A stretch of 8,008 nt of DNA from Streptosporangiaceae bacterium (GCA_030041195.1 JASHOI010000531.1:1-8008); one strand, 5' to 3'; shown: positions 1-5,978, numbered from the stretch's first letter. Made by a program: numbers and translations. The notes: generated from the sequence alone by a model not told the origin.

Positions 1-672
1 GGCCGCGCCCCCGGTGATCACCGACGCCGCGCGCTTGACCGCGGGCTCGGACTCGCCGGTGAACACCGCCTGGCTCACGGCCAGATCATCCGTGCGCAGC
101 AGCCGCAGGTCGGCCGGCACCATGTCGCCCGCGGCCAACTGCACCACGTCGCCGGGCACGAGCTGGTCGACGGGCAGCTCGCGGGCGACGGGCGCGGATC
201 CCGGCGACGCGCGCCTGACCACGGTGGCGGTCGTCGCCACCATGGCGCGCAGCGCCGCGGCGGCCCGGTCGGACCGGCACTCCGTGGTGACCCGCAGCAG
301 GCAGCTGATCACCGCCATCGCGGTGATCACCGCTGCGCCGTCCAGGTCGCCGGTTGCCGCCGACACCACGGTCAGGCAGATCAGGATCACGACGAACGGG
401 TTGCGGATCGCGGCAGCCGTCCGGGTGGCCCAGTTCGCCCGGCCGTTGACCACGATCGCGTTGTCACCGAGCCGCGCCAGCCGGATCTGCGCCTCGGTCT
501 CGTCCAGCCCGCGCCGGGTGGAATCCAGCCCGCGCAGCACCTGCAGCGGCGGCGCCGCCGCGCAGGAGGCCAGGCTGCGGCGCGCCGCGGCGGTTCCGGT
601 GCGCGACGGCGGCACGACCGCAGGTTCCCGGACCCCGGTCTGGTCCATGGGCAGGTCAGGCGCCCAGGCCAC
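1..672 (-). CDS. MgtA-type P-type cation-translocating ATPase, N-terminal part (runs off left edge)
   Basis: This is the beginning of an ATP-driven membrane cation pump; the MgtA/MgtB-like group moves Mg2+ or related divalent cations. About 224 residues are visible. They show a cytosolic N-terminus with an LDETEAQIRLARLGDN segment, a first membrane helix starting at NPFVVILICL (about residues 92-107) and a second (about 112-126). The stalk has RSDRAAAALRAMV, and the actuator domain has LVPGDVV, GDMVPADLRLL and the TGES dephosphorylation loop (about 205-208). The DKTGT phosphorylation site and the ion-binding helices lie outside the window, so ion specificity cannot be read. I chose GTG at 672 because AGGAG lies 7 bases upstream (680-684); this overlaps the ArsR gene by 17 bases. 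ATG at 648 is the alternative but has no good ribosome site. The tight link to an ArsR regulator suggests metal- or stress-responsive control. The family call is firm; the substrate is not. Confidence 0.9.
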   Translation of the reverse strand, partial: MAWAPDLPMDQTGVREPAVVPPSRTGTAAARRSLASCAAAPPLQVLRGLDSTRRGLDETEAQIRLARLGDNAIVVNGRANWATRTAAAIRNPFVVILICLTVVSAATGDLDGAAVITAMAVISCLLRVTTECRSDRAAAALRAMVATTATVVRRASPGSAPVARELPVDQLVPGDVVQLAAGDMVPADLRLLRTDDLAVSQAVFTGESEPAVKRAASVITGGAA

Positions 673-997
673 CACGCCGCTCCTGGTCGGCGGGCGCTTG
701 AAGCAGCTGCTCGACGGCCAGCTCAACGATCGTGGCCACGTTCGGGTCGGCGACCAGGTAGACCTGGCGCCTGCCCTCCCGCCGCGACCGCACCAAGCCC
801 GCAAGCTTCAGCTTGGCCAGGTGCTGGCTCACGGCCTGCAGCGTCCCGCCCACGGCGTCGGCCAGGCCGCCGACGTCCATCTCGCCGTGCGCAAGGATCC
901 ACACGATGTGCAGCCGCATCGTGGACGCCAGCAGGCCGAACCGGGCCGCGGCAAGCTGCAGCAGCTCCGGGGACGGCTCAGCGTCGTCAAGGGTCAC
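656..997 (-). CDS. ArsR/SmtB-family winged-helix repressor paired with the P-type ATPase
   Basis: A dimeric winged-helix DNA-binding repressor of about 113 residues. The helix-turn-helix is seen as DVGGLADAVGGTLQAVSQHLAKLKLAGLV (about 41-69, quoted in pieces: recognition helix LQAVSQHLAKLKLAG), followed by the wing RREGRRQVYLV. Members usually release DNA on binding metal through helix alpha-3 cysteines or an alpha-5 motif D-x-H-x10-H-x2-E/H. Here there is no cysteine at all, and the alpha-5 positions read D84, N86, Q97 and Q100, so the usual ligands are missing. GTG at 997 is preferred because GGGAGGG stands 8 bases upstream; ATG at 1036 would add 13 residues (MPEQAATSGRARS) but has a poor ribosome site. 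It overlaps the downstream ATPase start and probably controls that gene. The inducer is unknown. Confidence 0.87.
   Translation of the reverse strand: MTLDDAEPSPELLQLAAARFGLLASTMRLHIVWILAHGEMDVGGLADAVGGTLQAVSQHLAKLKLAGLVRSRREGRRQVYLVADPNVATIVELAVEQLLQAPADQERRGGLGA
680..684 (-). promoter_or_regulatory. Ribosome binding site AGGAG for the P-type ATPase
   Basis: AGGAG on the minus strand lies inside the last codons of the ArsR gene, 7 bases before GTG 672 and 4 bases before GTG 675. No comparable purine run precedes ATG 648. It therefore favours a start inside the ArsR gene and translational coupling of the pair. Confidence 0.5.
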
Positions 998-1005
998 GGA
1001 CCGAG

Positions 1006-1012
1006 CCCTCCC
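1006..1012 (-). promoter_or_regulatory. Strong ribosome binding site GGGAGGG deciding the ArsR start
   Basis: GGGAGGG on the minus strand is spaced 8 bases from GTG 997. It argues for the shorter ArsR protein over the ATG at 1036. A TTGACT (1056-1051) further upstream looks like a -35 box, but no convincing -10 follows. Confidence 0.5.
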
Positions 1013-1088
1013 GGATGTCGCGGCCTGCTCAGGCATGCAGCTGCCAGGCCAGTCAATCAGGATCGGCGGGCGGGCGGCTGCCGGTCGG

Positions 1089-2258
1089 TCATAGTCCGTG
1101 CTCGAGCGTGGCGGCGAGTTCCGGTATGAACTGGGTCTTGTTGTCCCAGTAGTTGTGCGCCTGCAGCCCGCCTCCCGAGCTGTTCGCCAGGTTGTCCACC
1201 TCGTGGTCGGTGATCGGCACCGGCTCCTGGCAGCCCTCGTCGCGGACCGCCCAGAACAGCCCGAGGTCGTCGGCGATCCTCGGCACGACGGGCTTGCCGA
1301 AGTGCCAGCTCGCCGGCTGGTCCAGCGGGTCGGCGACGGGGTCCTTCGGATCCCAGAAGTTCAGCCAGCTGCCCACGGCCCCGGTCGCGCCGACGTCGCT
1401 GCCCCAGGAGAACAGGTCGGCGTACTTGCGCAGCGGGCTGCCGGCCGTGACCAGCGCGTTCACTCGCGACGTCACCTGCGTCGGGCTCTGCTGCAGCGCG
1501 TCGTAGCTGGCCACGGTGCCCTGGCTGTGCGCGTTCACGACGACGTCCACCACATCGGGACGGGCGAGCAGCCGCCGCGCGGCTTCCCTGATGAATGCCC
1601 TGATGCTCTCGCGCAGGTCGTTCCTGCAGACGTACGCCACCACGTCGTCCTCGAGCGTCATGACCGTGCCCAGCAGGCCGCCGCCCGGCTTGTTGGCCGC
1701 CAGGTCCGGGTGCAGGAACCCGAAGATCGAGAACCTGTGCGCGGCGACCAGGTCGGTCCGCGGCCGCAGCGATATCGGCGCGCCCATCAGCGCGCCCTTC
1801 TCATGCAGCGCCGCCCAGGTGTCGCCGCACACCAGCCTCATCGCGCCGGCCACCGAGGCGTACTGCCCGAGGAGCAGCCCTGCCTCGCAGACGGTCCCCG
1901 TCCCGGTGCCGAGCAGCGGGCCGACGTCCTCCAGCGAGGTGTAGATCAGCGCCACGTGTACGATCGGCCGGTCGGGCTCGCCTAACGGCTTGTCGGTGAT
2001 GTCGAGGGCGCCGCCGTGCCAGCTGCCGATCCGGCTCAGCCCCCACTCGGTGTCGCGGGTTTTCGGCTTCGCGCTCATCACGTAGACCGGGCCGTCGGTC
2101 TCCGGCTGGCGGTTCGGATCGTTGCCGAGCTTGTCGCCCAGCACCTCGGCGAGATTGCGGTGCAGCCCGTCCGCGTAACCCGGTATGCCCGGCTCCGGTG
2201 GCTGCTGGAAACCGATGCCGTGCACGGTGAGCATGCAGATTTTCGGTGTAACGGCCAT
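1089..2258 (-). CDS. Cytosolic alpha/beta-hydrolase (lipase/esterase-like), substrate unknown
   Basis: A 389-residue protein with the features of an alpha/beta-hydrolase. Strand beta-3 and the oxyanion loop appear as MLTVHGIG (residues 9-16). The nucleophile elbow is VVNAHSQGTVASYDAL with Ser245, an A-x-S-x-G form of G-x-S-x-G. The likely acid lies in NFWDPKDPVAD (D306 is the best candidate; D303 and D310 are also near). The likely histidine is H368 in LQAHNYWDN, placed late as expected. There is no signal peptide or membrane helix, so it should act in the cytosol on an ester, lipid or similar bond. The ATG at 2258 has AAGGAG 6 bases upstream (2265-2270). It is divergent from hutI and lies upstream of the ArsR/ATPase pair in the same direction, separated by 52-91 bases depending on the ArsR start. 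A shared transcript is possible but not shown. I do not recognise a named subfamily. Confidence 0.85.
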   Translation of the reverse strand: MAVTPKICMLTVHGIGFQQPPEPGIPGYADGLHRNLAEVLGDKLGNDPNRQPETDGPVYVMSAKPKTRDTEWGLSRIGSWHGGALDITDKPLGEPDRPIVHVALIYTSLEDVGPLLGTGTGTVCEAGLLLGQYASVAGAMRLVCGDTWAALHEKGALMGAPISLRPRTDLVAAHRFSIFGFLHPDLAANKPGGGLLGTVMTLEDDVVAYVCRNDLRESIRAFIREAARRLLARPDVVDVVVNAHSQGTVASYDALQQSPTQVTSRVNALVTAGSPLRKYADLFSWGSDVGATGAVGSWLNFWDPKDPVADPLDQPASWHFGKPVVPRIADDLGLFWAVRDEGCQEPVPITDHEVDNLANSSGGGLQAHNYWDNKTQFIPELAATLEHGL

Positions 2259-2403
2259 GACGCGCTCCTTGCGCCCGGCCGGCCCCCCCAGTTGTCATGG
2301 CCTTGACCCGGCCGGGATGTTGCCCCCAGTACTGCGCTGCTACATCCTCTCCAGAGCGCTGCCGGCTGTCCACTGATACCCGGAAAGCGAGAAGATTGCG
2401 CAC
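2259..2403. promoter_or_regulatory. Divergent control region between the hydrolase and hutI
   Basis: These 145 bases separate two divergent genes and must hold both promoters. Visible items are the hydrolase ribosome site AAGGAG (minus, 2265-2270), a TTGACC on the plus strand (2303-2308) that could be a -35 box, and a 10-base palindrome CCCGGCCGGG (2307-2316) overlapping it. A weak purine stretch GAGAAG (2389-2394) lies 9 bases before the hutI GTG. No good -10 box could be fixed on either strand, so exact promoter positions are not claimed. Confidence 0.45.
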
Positions 2404-3597
2404 GTGAGCGTCCTGATCACGAACATCGCAGAGCTGGTAACCAACGGCCAGGAACGCGACGCCGGCCCCCACCCGACCGCCCGCGGGCCGGACGGCTTCG
2501 CCGCCGTGGCCGACGCCGCGCTGGTGATCGAGCAAGGACGGGTGGCCTGGACCGGCCCGGCATCGCGGGCGCCCGCCGCCGACGAGATGGTCGACGCGGA
2601 GGGCCGGGCCGTGCTGCCCGGGTTCGTCGACTCGCACGCGCACCTGGTGTTCGCCGGGGAGCGCGGCGCGGAGTTCGCCGCCCGGATGGCCGGGCAGCCG
2701 TACCGGGCCGGCGGCATCCGCAGCACGGTGGCGGCGACCAGGGCGGCCAGCAGTGATCAGCTTCTGGGCAACCTGCGGAGGCTGGCCGCCGAGATGCTGG
2801 TCCAGGGAATCACCACATTCGAGTGCAAGTCCGGGTACGGGCTGACCGTGCCGGACGAGGAGCGCAGCGTAGCGATCGCCGCCGAGGTCACAAACGAGGT
2901 GACCTACCTGGGCGCGCACGTGGTCCCGCCGGAGTTCGACGGCGACCCTGCCGGGTACGTCGACCTGGTCTGCGGCGCGATGCTGGACGCCTGCGCACCA
3001 CACGCCCGGTGGGTGGACGTGTTCTGCGAGCAGGGCGCCTTCGGCCGGGACGAGGCGGCGACCGTGCTGGCCGCCGGGATCGCCGCTGGGCTGCAACCAC
3101 GGGTGCACGCCAACCAGCTGACCGCTGGGCCGGGTGTGCAGCTCGCGGTCGAGGTGGGTGCGGCCTCCGCCGACCACTGCAGCAACCTGACCGAGGCCGA
3201 CGTCGAGGCGCTCGGGGCCTCGCCGACCGTGGCGACCCTGCTGCCCGGTGTGGAGTTCTCTACCCGGCACCCGTACCCGGACGCGCGCCGGCTGCTGGAT
3301 GCCGGGGCGACGGTGGCGCTGGCGACCGACTGCAACCCGGGTTCGTGCTTCACCTCCAGCATGCCGCTGTGCATCGCGCTGGCCGTGCGGGAGATGCACA
3401 TGACCACGCAGGAGGCCGTGTGGGCCGCGACAGCGGGCGGCGCCCGCGCGCTGCGCCGGACCGACGTGGGTCATCTGGGCATCGGCGCGAGTGCCGACCT
3501 CGTCATGATCGACGGGCCCTCCCACGCCTATCTTGCCTACCGGCCGGGCGTCCCGCTCGTCGCCGGGGTCTGGCGGGCGGGCCAGCGGCTGGTGTGA
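2404..3597 (+). CDS. hutI: Imidazolonepropionase
   Basis: This enzyme hydrolyses 4-imidazolone-5-propanoate to N-formimidoyl-L-glutamate, the third step of histidine degradation, in the cytosol. It is a metal-dependent amidohydrolase. The 397 residues match the family's full length. Metal ligands by family comparison are H78 and H80 in [15 protein letters not shown]235 in VHANQL and D309 in [16 protein letters not shown] (140-147) and DHCSN (H258) line the active site. Where the Bacillus enzyme has a catalytic Glu three residues after the metal His (HADE), this protein has HANQ, a variant I associate with actinobacterial HutI. The GTG start is fixed by an in-frame TGA at 2374-2376, with no ATG or GTG between. 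The ribosome site is weak. No hutU, hutH, hutF or regulator is adjacent: the left neighbour is a divergent hydrolase and the right one converges, so it is transcribed alone here. Confidence 0.96.
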   Translation: MSVLITNIAELVTNGQERDAGPHPTARGPDGFAAVADAALVIEQGRVAWTGPASRAPAADEMVDAEGRAVLPGFVDSHAHLVFAGERGAEFAARMAGQPYRAGGIRSTVAATRAASSDQLLGNLRRLAAEMLVQGITTFECKSGYGLTVPDEERSVAIAAEVTNEVTYLGAHVVPPEFDGDPAGYVDLVCGAMLDACAPHARWVDVFCEQGAFGRDEAATVLAAGIAAGLQPRVHANQLTAGPGVQLAVEVGAASADHCSNLTEADVEALGASPTVATLLPGVEFSTRHPYPDARRLLDAGATVALATDCNPGSCFTSSMPLCIALAVREMHMTTQEAVWAATAGGARALRRTDVGHLGIGASADLVMIDGPSHAYLAYRPGVPLVAGVWRAGQRLV

Positions 3598-3633
3598 CGA
3601 CGGGAACCTAATCCCTCAGCGGCGTGAACGCGG

Positions 3634-3657
3634 ACGGCGGTCACTCGTACCGGCCGT
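3634..3657. terminator. Possible shared hairpin between convergent genes
   Basis: ACGGCGGT and ACCGGCCGT can pair as an 8-base-pair stem with one bulged G around a 7-base loop. It lies 37 bases after the hutI stop and covers the stop of the converging small gene. There is no T run on either side, so it is only a weak terminator candidate. Confidence 0.28.
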
Positions 3658-3970
3658 CAAAGCGGCTCCCCGTTTCTGCCTGAATAAAGCTGAGTCCGGT
3701 GACCGCTCCTTCTTCCACAATCCACCGGAGGGTGTAGGTCGCGCGATAGCTGGGTGGCCAGAATGAGGAGAACGCCCCGTCCTCGATGATTGACCATTCC
3801 CCACGCGAGGACCGGCCCTGCTCGACGTACGTCGTCTCGCCATCTGCGGTGAACACCTGAGTGGCACCGTCCTGAAAGCGCAAGGTAGCTGCGGTCAAGG
3901 CGTCCGGCATGTCCTTCGCCAGGACAAGGTCGCCGTTGGCCACCCTCAGGTCATCGAACCGACTCGACAT
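3641..3970 (-). CDS. Small beta-rich protein of unknown function
   Basis: A 109-residue soluble protein with no signal peptide or membrane helix. It reads as alternating beta strands: LTAATLRFQDG, TQVFTADGETTYVE, GEWSIIEDGAFSSFW, YRATYTLRWIVEEG and VTGLSFIQAETGSRFDGRY. This pattern, with a FWPPSYRATYTLRW core and a closing GRYE, suggests a small beta-barrel (calycin/MoaF-like), but that is inference only. ATG at 3970 is chosen because AGGAG (3977-3981) is 6 bases upstream; the ATG directly before it (3973) is only 3 bases from the site, and a further in-frame ATG at 3997 lies before it. ACTATC at 4006-4011 gives GATAGT on the minus strand, a possible -10 box. G+C is about 62% by hand count, clearly below its neighbours, which may mean recent acquisition. 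It converges on hutI and is divergent from the membrane-protein gene. Function is not recognised. Confidence 0.7.
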   Translation of the reverse strand: MSSRFDDLRVANGDLVLAKDMPDALTAATLRFQDGATQVFTADGETTYVEQGRSSRGEWSIIEDGAFSSFWPPSYRATYTLRWIVEEGAVTGLSFIQAETGSRFDGRYE

Positions 3971-4112
3971 CATCTTCTCCTGTCGCGACAACTGCACGGC
4001 GCGTCACTATCCCGGCTGCGATCGGAGGCTGACATCGTCAAGGTGGCTAGTTTCCCTGGCGCCTGCCGATGACTGATAGGGGTCGGTTCGTTACTCTGCG
4101 TGTTCTCTCAGG

Positions 4113-4118
4113 TAGCGT
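4113..4118 (+). promoter_or_regulatory. Candidate -10 box for a leaderless transcript
   Basis: TAGCGT fits the actinobacterial TANNNT -10 pattern and ends 6 bases before the ATG at 4125. Transcription would then start at or next to the start codon. No usable Shine-Dalgarno sequence precedes the ATG, which agrees with leaderless translation. The -35 region around 4090-4096 (GTTACTC) is poor. Confidence 0.4.
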
Positions 4119-4124
4119 GCCCGC

Positions 4125-4679
4125 ATGCGCAATCGGAGCCAGCCAGCCCGCGAGCTGACGCTCGAACTCGGCGAGGCCGACGAGTTCTTCGCCGACACCG
4201 AGCCCAACGTGGCGGCTGGCCGGCCCGCGTTGCCGTCCGGCATCGACCAGATCCGCGAGGAACTGGACGCGCACTCGCTGCCTGCCGCGCTCGCCACGGT
4301 GATCGTGCTGCCGCGCGCCCAGGTAAAACCCGGCCTTTCCTGCGATATCGCCACGGCCGTCGACCGCTACTGCGAGATGGGGATCGCCAAGGCCGAGAAC
4401 GAGATCAGAACGCTGCGGCGGGAGGGCTTCCGGACACTGCTGATTGGATTGTCGCTGTTTGTCGTGTTCGTGAGCATCGCCGAGGCGCTGGTGCACACCG
4501 GCCTGCCCAGTCCGGTCAGGAACTTCCTCGGCGAGGACGGGCTGTTCATCGTCGTCGGCTGGGTCGGCCTGTGGTACCCGATCGAGACGCTGCTCTACAG
4601 CCGCCGGCCGTACCGCAGGGAGATAGCCGTGCTGCGGGTGATCCGCCGGATGCAGATCGAGATACGCGCGGCCGACTGA
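4125..4679 (+). CDS. Conserved two-helix membrane protein of unknown function
   Basis: The 184 residues have three parts. An acidic, probably cytosolic N-terminal half holds AVDRYCEMGIAKAENEIRTLRREG (about 78-101, quoted here only for its basic/helical character: the run ENEIRTLRREG precedes the membrane). Two membrane helices follow at about 103-124 (FRTLLIGLSLFVVFVSIAEA) and 137-158 (GLFIVVGWVGLWYPIETLLY), then a basic tail RRPYRREIAVLRVIRRMQIEIRAAD. The helix-2 pattern GWVxLWxPIExLLY and the mixed RYCEMGI/ENEIRTLRR stretch recall a conserved hypothetical family I have seen across bacteria, but I know no assigned function. With two helices and charged ends, both termini are likely cytosolic. 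It stands alone: its left neighbour is divergent and its right neighbour convergent. The possible TANNNT box just before the ATG suggests a leaderless message. Confidence 0.8.
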   Translation: MRNRSQPARELTLELGEADEFFADTEPNVAAGRPALPSGIDQIREELDAHSLPAALATVIVLPRAQVKPGLSCDIATAVDRYCEMGIAKAENEIRTLRREGFRTLLIGLSLFVVFVSIAEALVHTGLPSPVRNFLGEDGLFIVVGWVGLWYPIETLLYSRRPYRREIAVLRVIRRMQIEIRAAD

Positions 4680-4703
4680 CCCCGCCCGGCCGACTGAGCC
4701 AGC

Positions 4704-4719
4704 GCCCGGCGGCCCGGGC
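4704..4719. terminator. Possible bidirectional terminator hairpin
   Basis: GCCCGG and CCGGGC form a perfect 6-base-pair G/C stem around CGGC. It lies between the convergent stops of the membrane protein (4679) and the VOC protein (4729), so it could serve both strands. No T run follows; actinobacterial terminators often lack one, but G+C richness makes chance hairpins common. Confidence 0.4.
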
Positions 4720-4728
4720 TTCCCCCGG

Positions 4729-5124
4729 TCACTGCGCCTGGGCGAACCACCATTGCTGGCCCTCGAGGTCGCTCGCGCCATAGTTGCGCTCGCCGTAATC
4801 CTGGTCGGCTGGCTCGCGCAGGATGCCGGCGCCCGCGGCCACTGCCCGCCCGTAGTGCGCGTCCACGTCGTCGACCCGGACGTAGATGCTCGACGTGACC
4901 TGGCCGAGGTGCGCCGCGCTCTTGTGACCGGGCGGGCTGCCCATCATGATCACCGCGTCGCCGAGCTCCATCTCGGCGTGGCGCACCGACCCGTCGGCGT
5001 CGGTGGTCCGCAGCCGCTCCTGGAAGCCGAACGCGCGGGCCAGCCAGTCCATGGCCGCCGGAGTGTCCTCGTAGTACAGGTAGGGGCACAGCGCCGGGTA
5101 GCGCAGTTCCGTGTTCTCGCTCAT
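4729..5124 (-). CDS. VOC-superfamily (glyoxalase/PhnB-like) protein, third gene of the ArsR cassette
   Basis: A 131-residue vicinal-oxygen-chelate protein, a small cytosolic fold used by glyoxalases, ring-cleaving dioxygenases and antibiotic-binding proteins. The first half has PYLYYEDTPAAMDWLARAFGF and the strand RHAEMELGDAVIMMG. The second half has SSIYVRVDDVDAHYGRAVAAGA, then ERNYGASDLEGQQWWFAQ, the usual end of this group. In many relatives the last motif reads DPEGHxWxF; here the His position is Gln (EGQQWWF). Substrate and metal use cannot be read from sequence. GGAG lies 7 bases before the ATG at 5124, and that ATG shares its A with the TGA of the upstream SRPBCC gene (TGATG), so the two are probably translationally coupled. 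It is the last gene of the ArsR-SRPBCC-VOC unit. Confidence 0.9.
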   Translation of the reverse strand: MSENTELRYPALCPYLYYEDTPAAMDWLARAFGFQERLRTTDADGSVRHAEMELGDAVIMMGSPPGHKSAAHLGQVTSSIYVRVDDVDAHYGRAVAAGAGILREPADQDYGERNYGASDLEGQQWWFAQAQ

Positions 5125-5579
5125 CAGCTGCTCCTTTCCGCTGTTTTGTGCTCGATGTGCCGCTGGTACCAGGGCAGCAGCAGCCGCCAGCCGTGCCTGG
5201 CGTGCCGCTCGGCCAGATCGGGCCGCAGCCGCTCCAGGCCGCGGTGCTCCAGGGTTACCCGGGTCCGGCCGCCGGCGTCCTCGAACGACACCTCGACCTC
5301 GGTCCCAAGCCCGTCGACGAACCCGAGCCTGCGGCCCGGCTCCCAGGCCGTGATCCGGCCCATCTCGCGTCCTTCCCCGGTGCCGAGGTCATAGACCTCG
5401 ATCAGGCGGCCGCCGACGCCGGGCTCGAACCTGATGCCGAGCGCCCGGTCCGGGTCGGCGAACGTGTGCCGGTCCCTGACGTACCAGGAGTCGATCTCCT
5501 CGGTAAACACCGCGAACGCGGTCTCGGGCACGGCGTTGACTACCGCGGTGACCCGGACCGACGCTGGCTGGCTGGTCAT
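5124..5579 (-). CDS. SRPBCC/AHSA1-family (START-like) ligand-binding protein
   Basis: A 151-residue protein of the AHSA1 branch of the START-like fold, which makes a hydrophobic pocket for small ligands or partners. Signs are the N-terminal strand VRVTAVVNAVPETAFAVFTE (9-28), then RFEPGVGGRLIEVYD (50-64), MGRITAWEPGRRLGFV (73-88), EVEVSFEDAGGRTRVTLEHRGLE (95-117, family-typical) and a long C-terminal helix after HARHGW. Proteins of this type are very often encoded next to an ArsR regulator, as here, but their ligands are mostly unknown. The ATG at 5579 overlaps the regulator's TGA by 4 bases (ATGA), and its own stop overlaps the VOC start by one base, so all three are likely made from one message. 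It is cytosolic, with no signal peptide. Confidence 0.92.
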   Translation of the reverse strand: MTSQPASVRVTAVVNAVPETAFAVFTEEIDSWYVRDRHTFADPDRALGIRFEPGVGGRLIEVYDLGTGEGREMGRITAWEPGRRLGFVDGLGTEVEVSFEDAGGRTRVTLEHRGLERLRPDLAERHARHGWRLLLPWYQRHIEHKTAERSS

Positions 5580-5911
5580 GGCCGGTCTTGCCTCCTGTCG
5601 ACGTGCTCGGCGAACGACCCGAGCTGCTCGGCCCAGTACGCCTGCACCTGGTCGAGCCAGGCCTGCAGGGCGGCGAACCGGTCCGGCCGCAGCCGGTACA
5701 CGCGGCCGCGTGCGTCGTCGGCCAGGGTCTCGGCCTCGACGAGCCCGCTGGCGCGCAGGACCCGCAGGTGCCTGCTCAGGGCCGGCCGCGACATCGCGAC
5801 GTCGTCGGCGAGCTCGCTGGCGCGGCGCGGCGCCTGCCGCAGCAGCTCCACCACCCGGCGGCGGGTCGGATCCGCCAGCGCAGCGAACGTGTCGTCGATA
5901 CCCTCACCCAC
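5576..5911 (-). CDS. ArsR-family repressor of the SRPBCC-VOC cassette
   Basis: A 111-residue winged-helix regulator. It has the ArsR opening FAALADPTRRRVVELL (9-24), then ASELADDVAMSRPALSRHLR (31-50) with recognition helix SRPALSRHLRVLRASGLV, and the wing RGRVYRL (68-74). No cysteine is present, and no thiol or His metal site of the ArsR/SmtB type is seen. It belongs to the ArsR group commonly placed before AHSA1 genes, which may sense something other than metal. The start is GTG at 5911. There is no Shine-Dalgarno sequence, and a good -10 box ends 6 bases upstream, so the message is probably leaderless. It overlaps the next gene by 4 bases. It most likely represses its own operon through the AT-rich repeats at 5912-5940. 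Confidence 0.93.
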   Translation of the reverse strand: MGEGIDDTFAALADPTRRRVVELLRQAPRRASELADDVAMSRPALSRHLRVLRASGLVEAETLADDARGRVYRLRPDRFAALQAWLDQVQAYWAEQLGSFAEHVDRRQDRP

Positions 5912-5947
5912 GCGTTAATTATTAATTCTAGCGTTAATCATTGTCAA
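5912..5947 (-). promoter_or_regulatory. Promoter and likely operator of the ArsR-SRPBCC-VOC operon
   Basis: On the minus strand a perfect -35 box TTGACA (5947-5942) is followed 18 bases later by AATAAT (5923-5918, five of six matches to TATAAT). The -10 box ends 6 bases before the GTG start. The segment is about 30% G+C inside very G+C-rich DNA. It holds an 8-base direct repeat ATTAACGC (minus strand; plus-strand GCGTTAAT at 5912-5919 and 5931-5938) and a palindrome TTAATtATTAA (5915-5925) lying over the -10 box. That placement fits autorepression by the ArsR protein; binding itself is inferred. Confidence 0.75.
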
Positions 5948-5978
5948 GGCTGAGGCGGTCGCGATTTTTATCGATGAA

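Noticed and set aside
1051..1056. TTGACT as a -35 box for the ArsR-ATPase pair
   Set aside because: The expected -10 position reads CCTGAG, which does not resemble a -10 box, so no promoter is annotated.
14..1129. Long plus-strand open frame (371 codons)
   Set aside because: It lies opposite the ATPase and ArsR genes. The protein is low-complexity Arg/Ala/Ser-rich with no motifs, a common artefact in high-G+C DNA.
1098..1985. Plus-strand open frame of 295 codons
   Set aside because: Antisense to the alpha/beta-hydrolase, whose catalytic motifs are clear. The frame is Arg/Val/Gln-rich and matches nothing recognisable.
1801..3525. Minus-strand open frame of 574 codons, the longest in the window
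   Set aside because: It is antisense to nearly all of hutI and overlaps the hydrolase in another frame. It crosses the divergent control region and has no domain-like segments.
2823..3611. Second plus-strand frame inside hutI
   Set aside because: A shifted frame of hutI, very rich in Arg and Gly; hutI itself has every active-site motif in its own frame.
5148..5918. Plus-strand open frame opposite the ArsR and SRPBCC genes
   Set aside because: Both minus-strand genes have family motifs and coupled starts; this frame has none.
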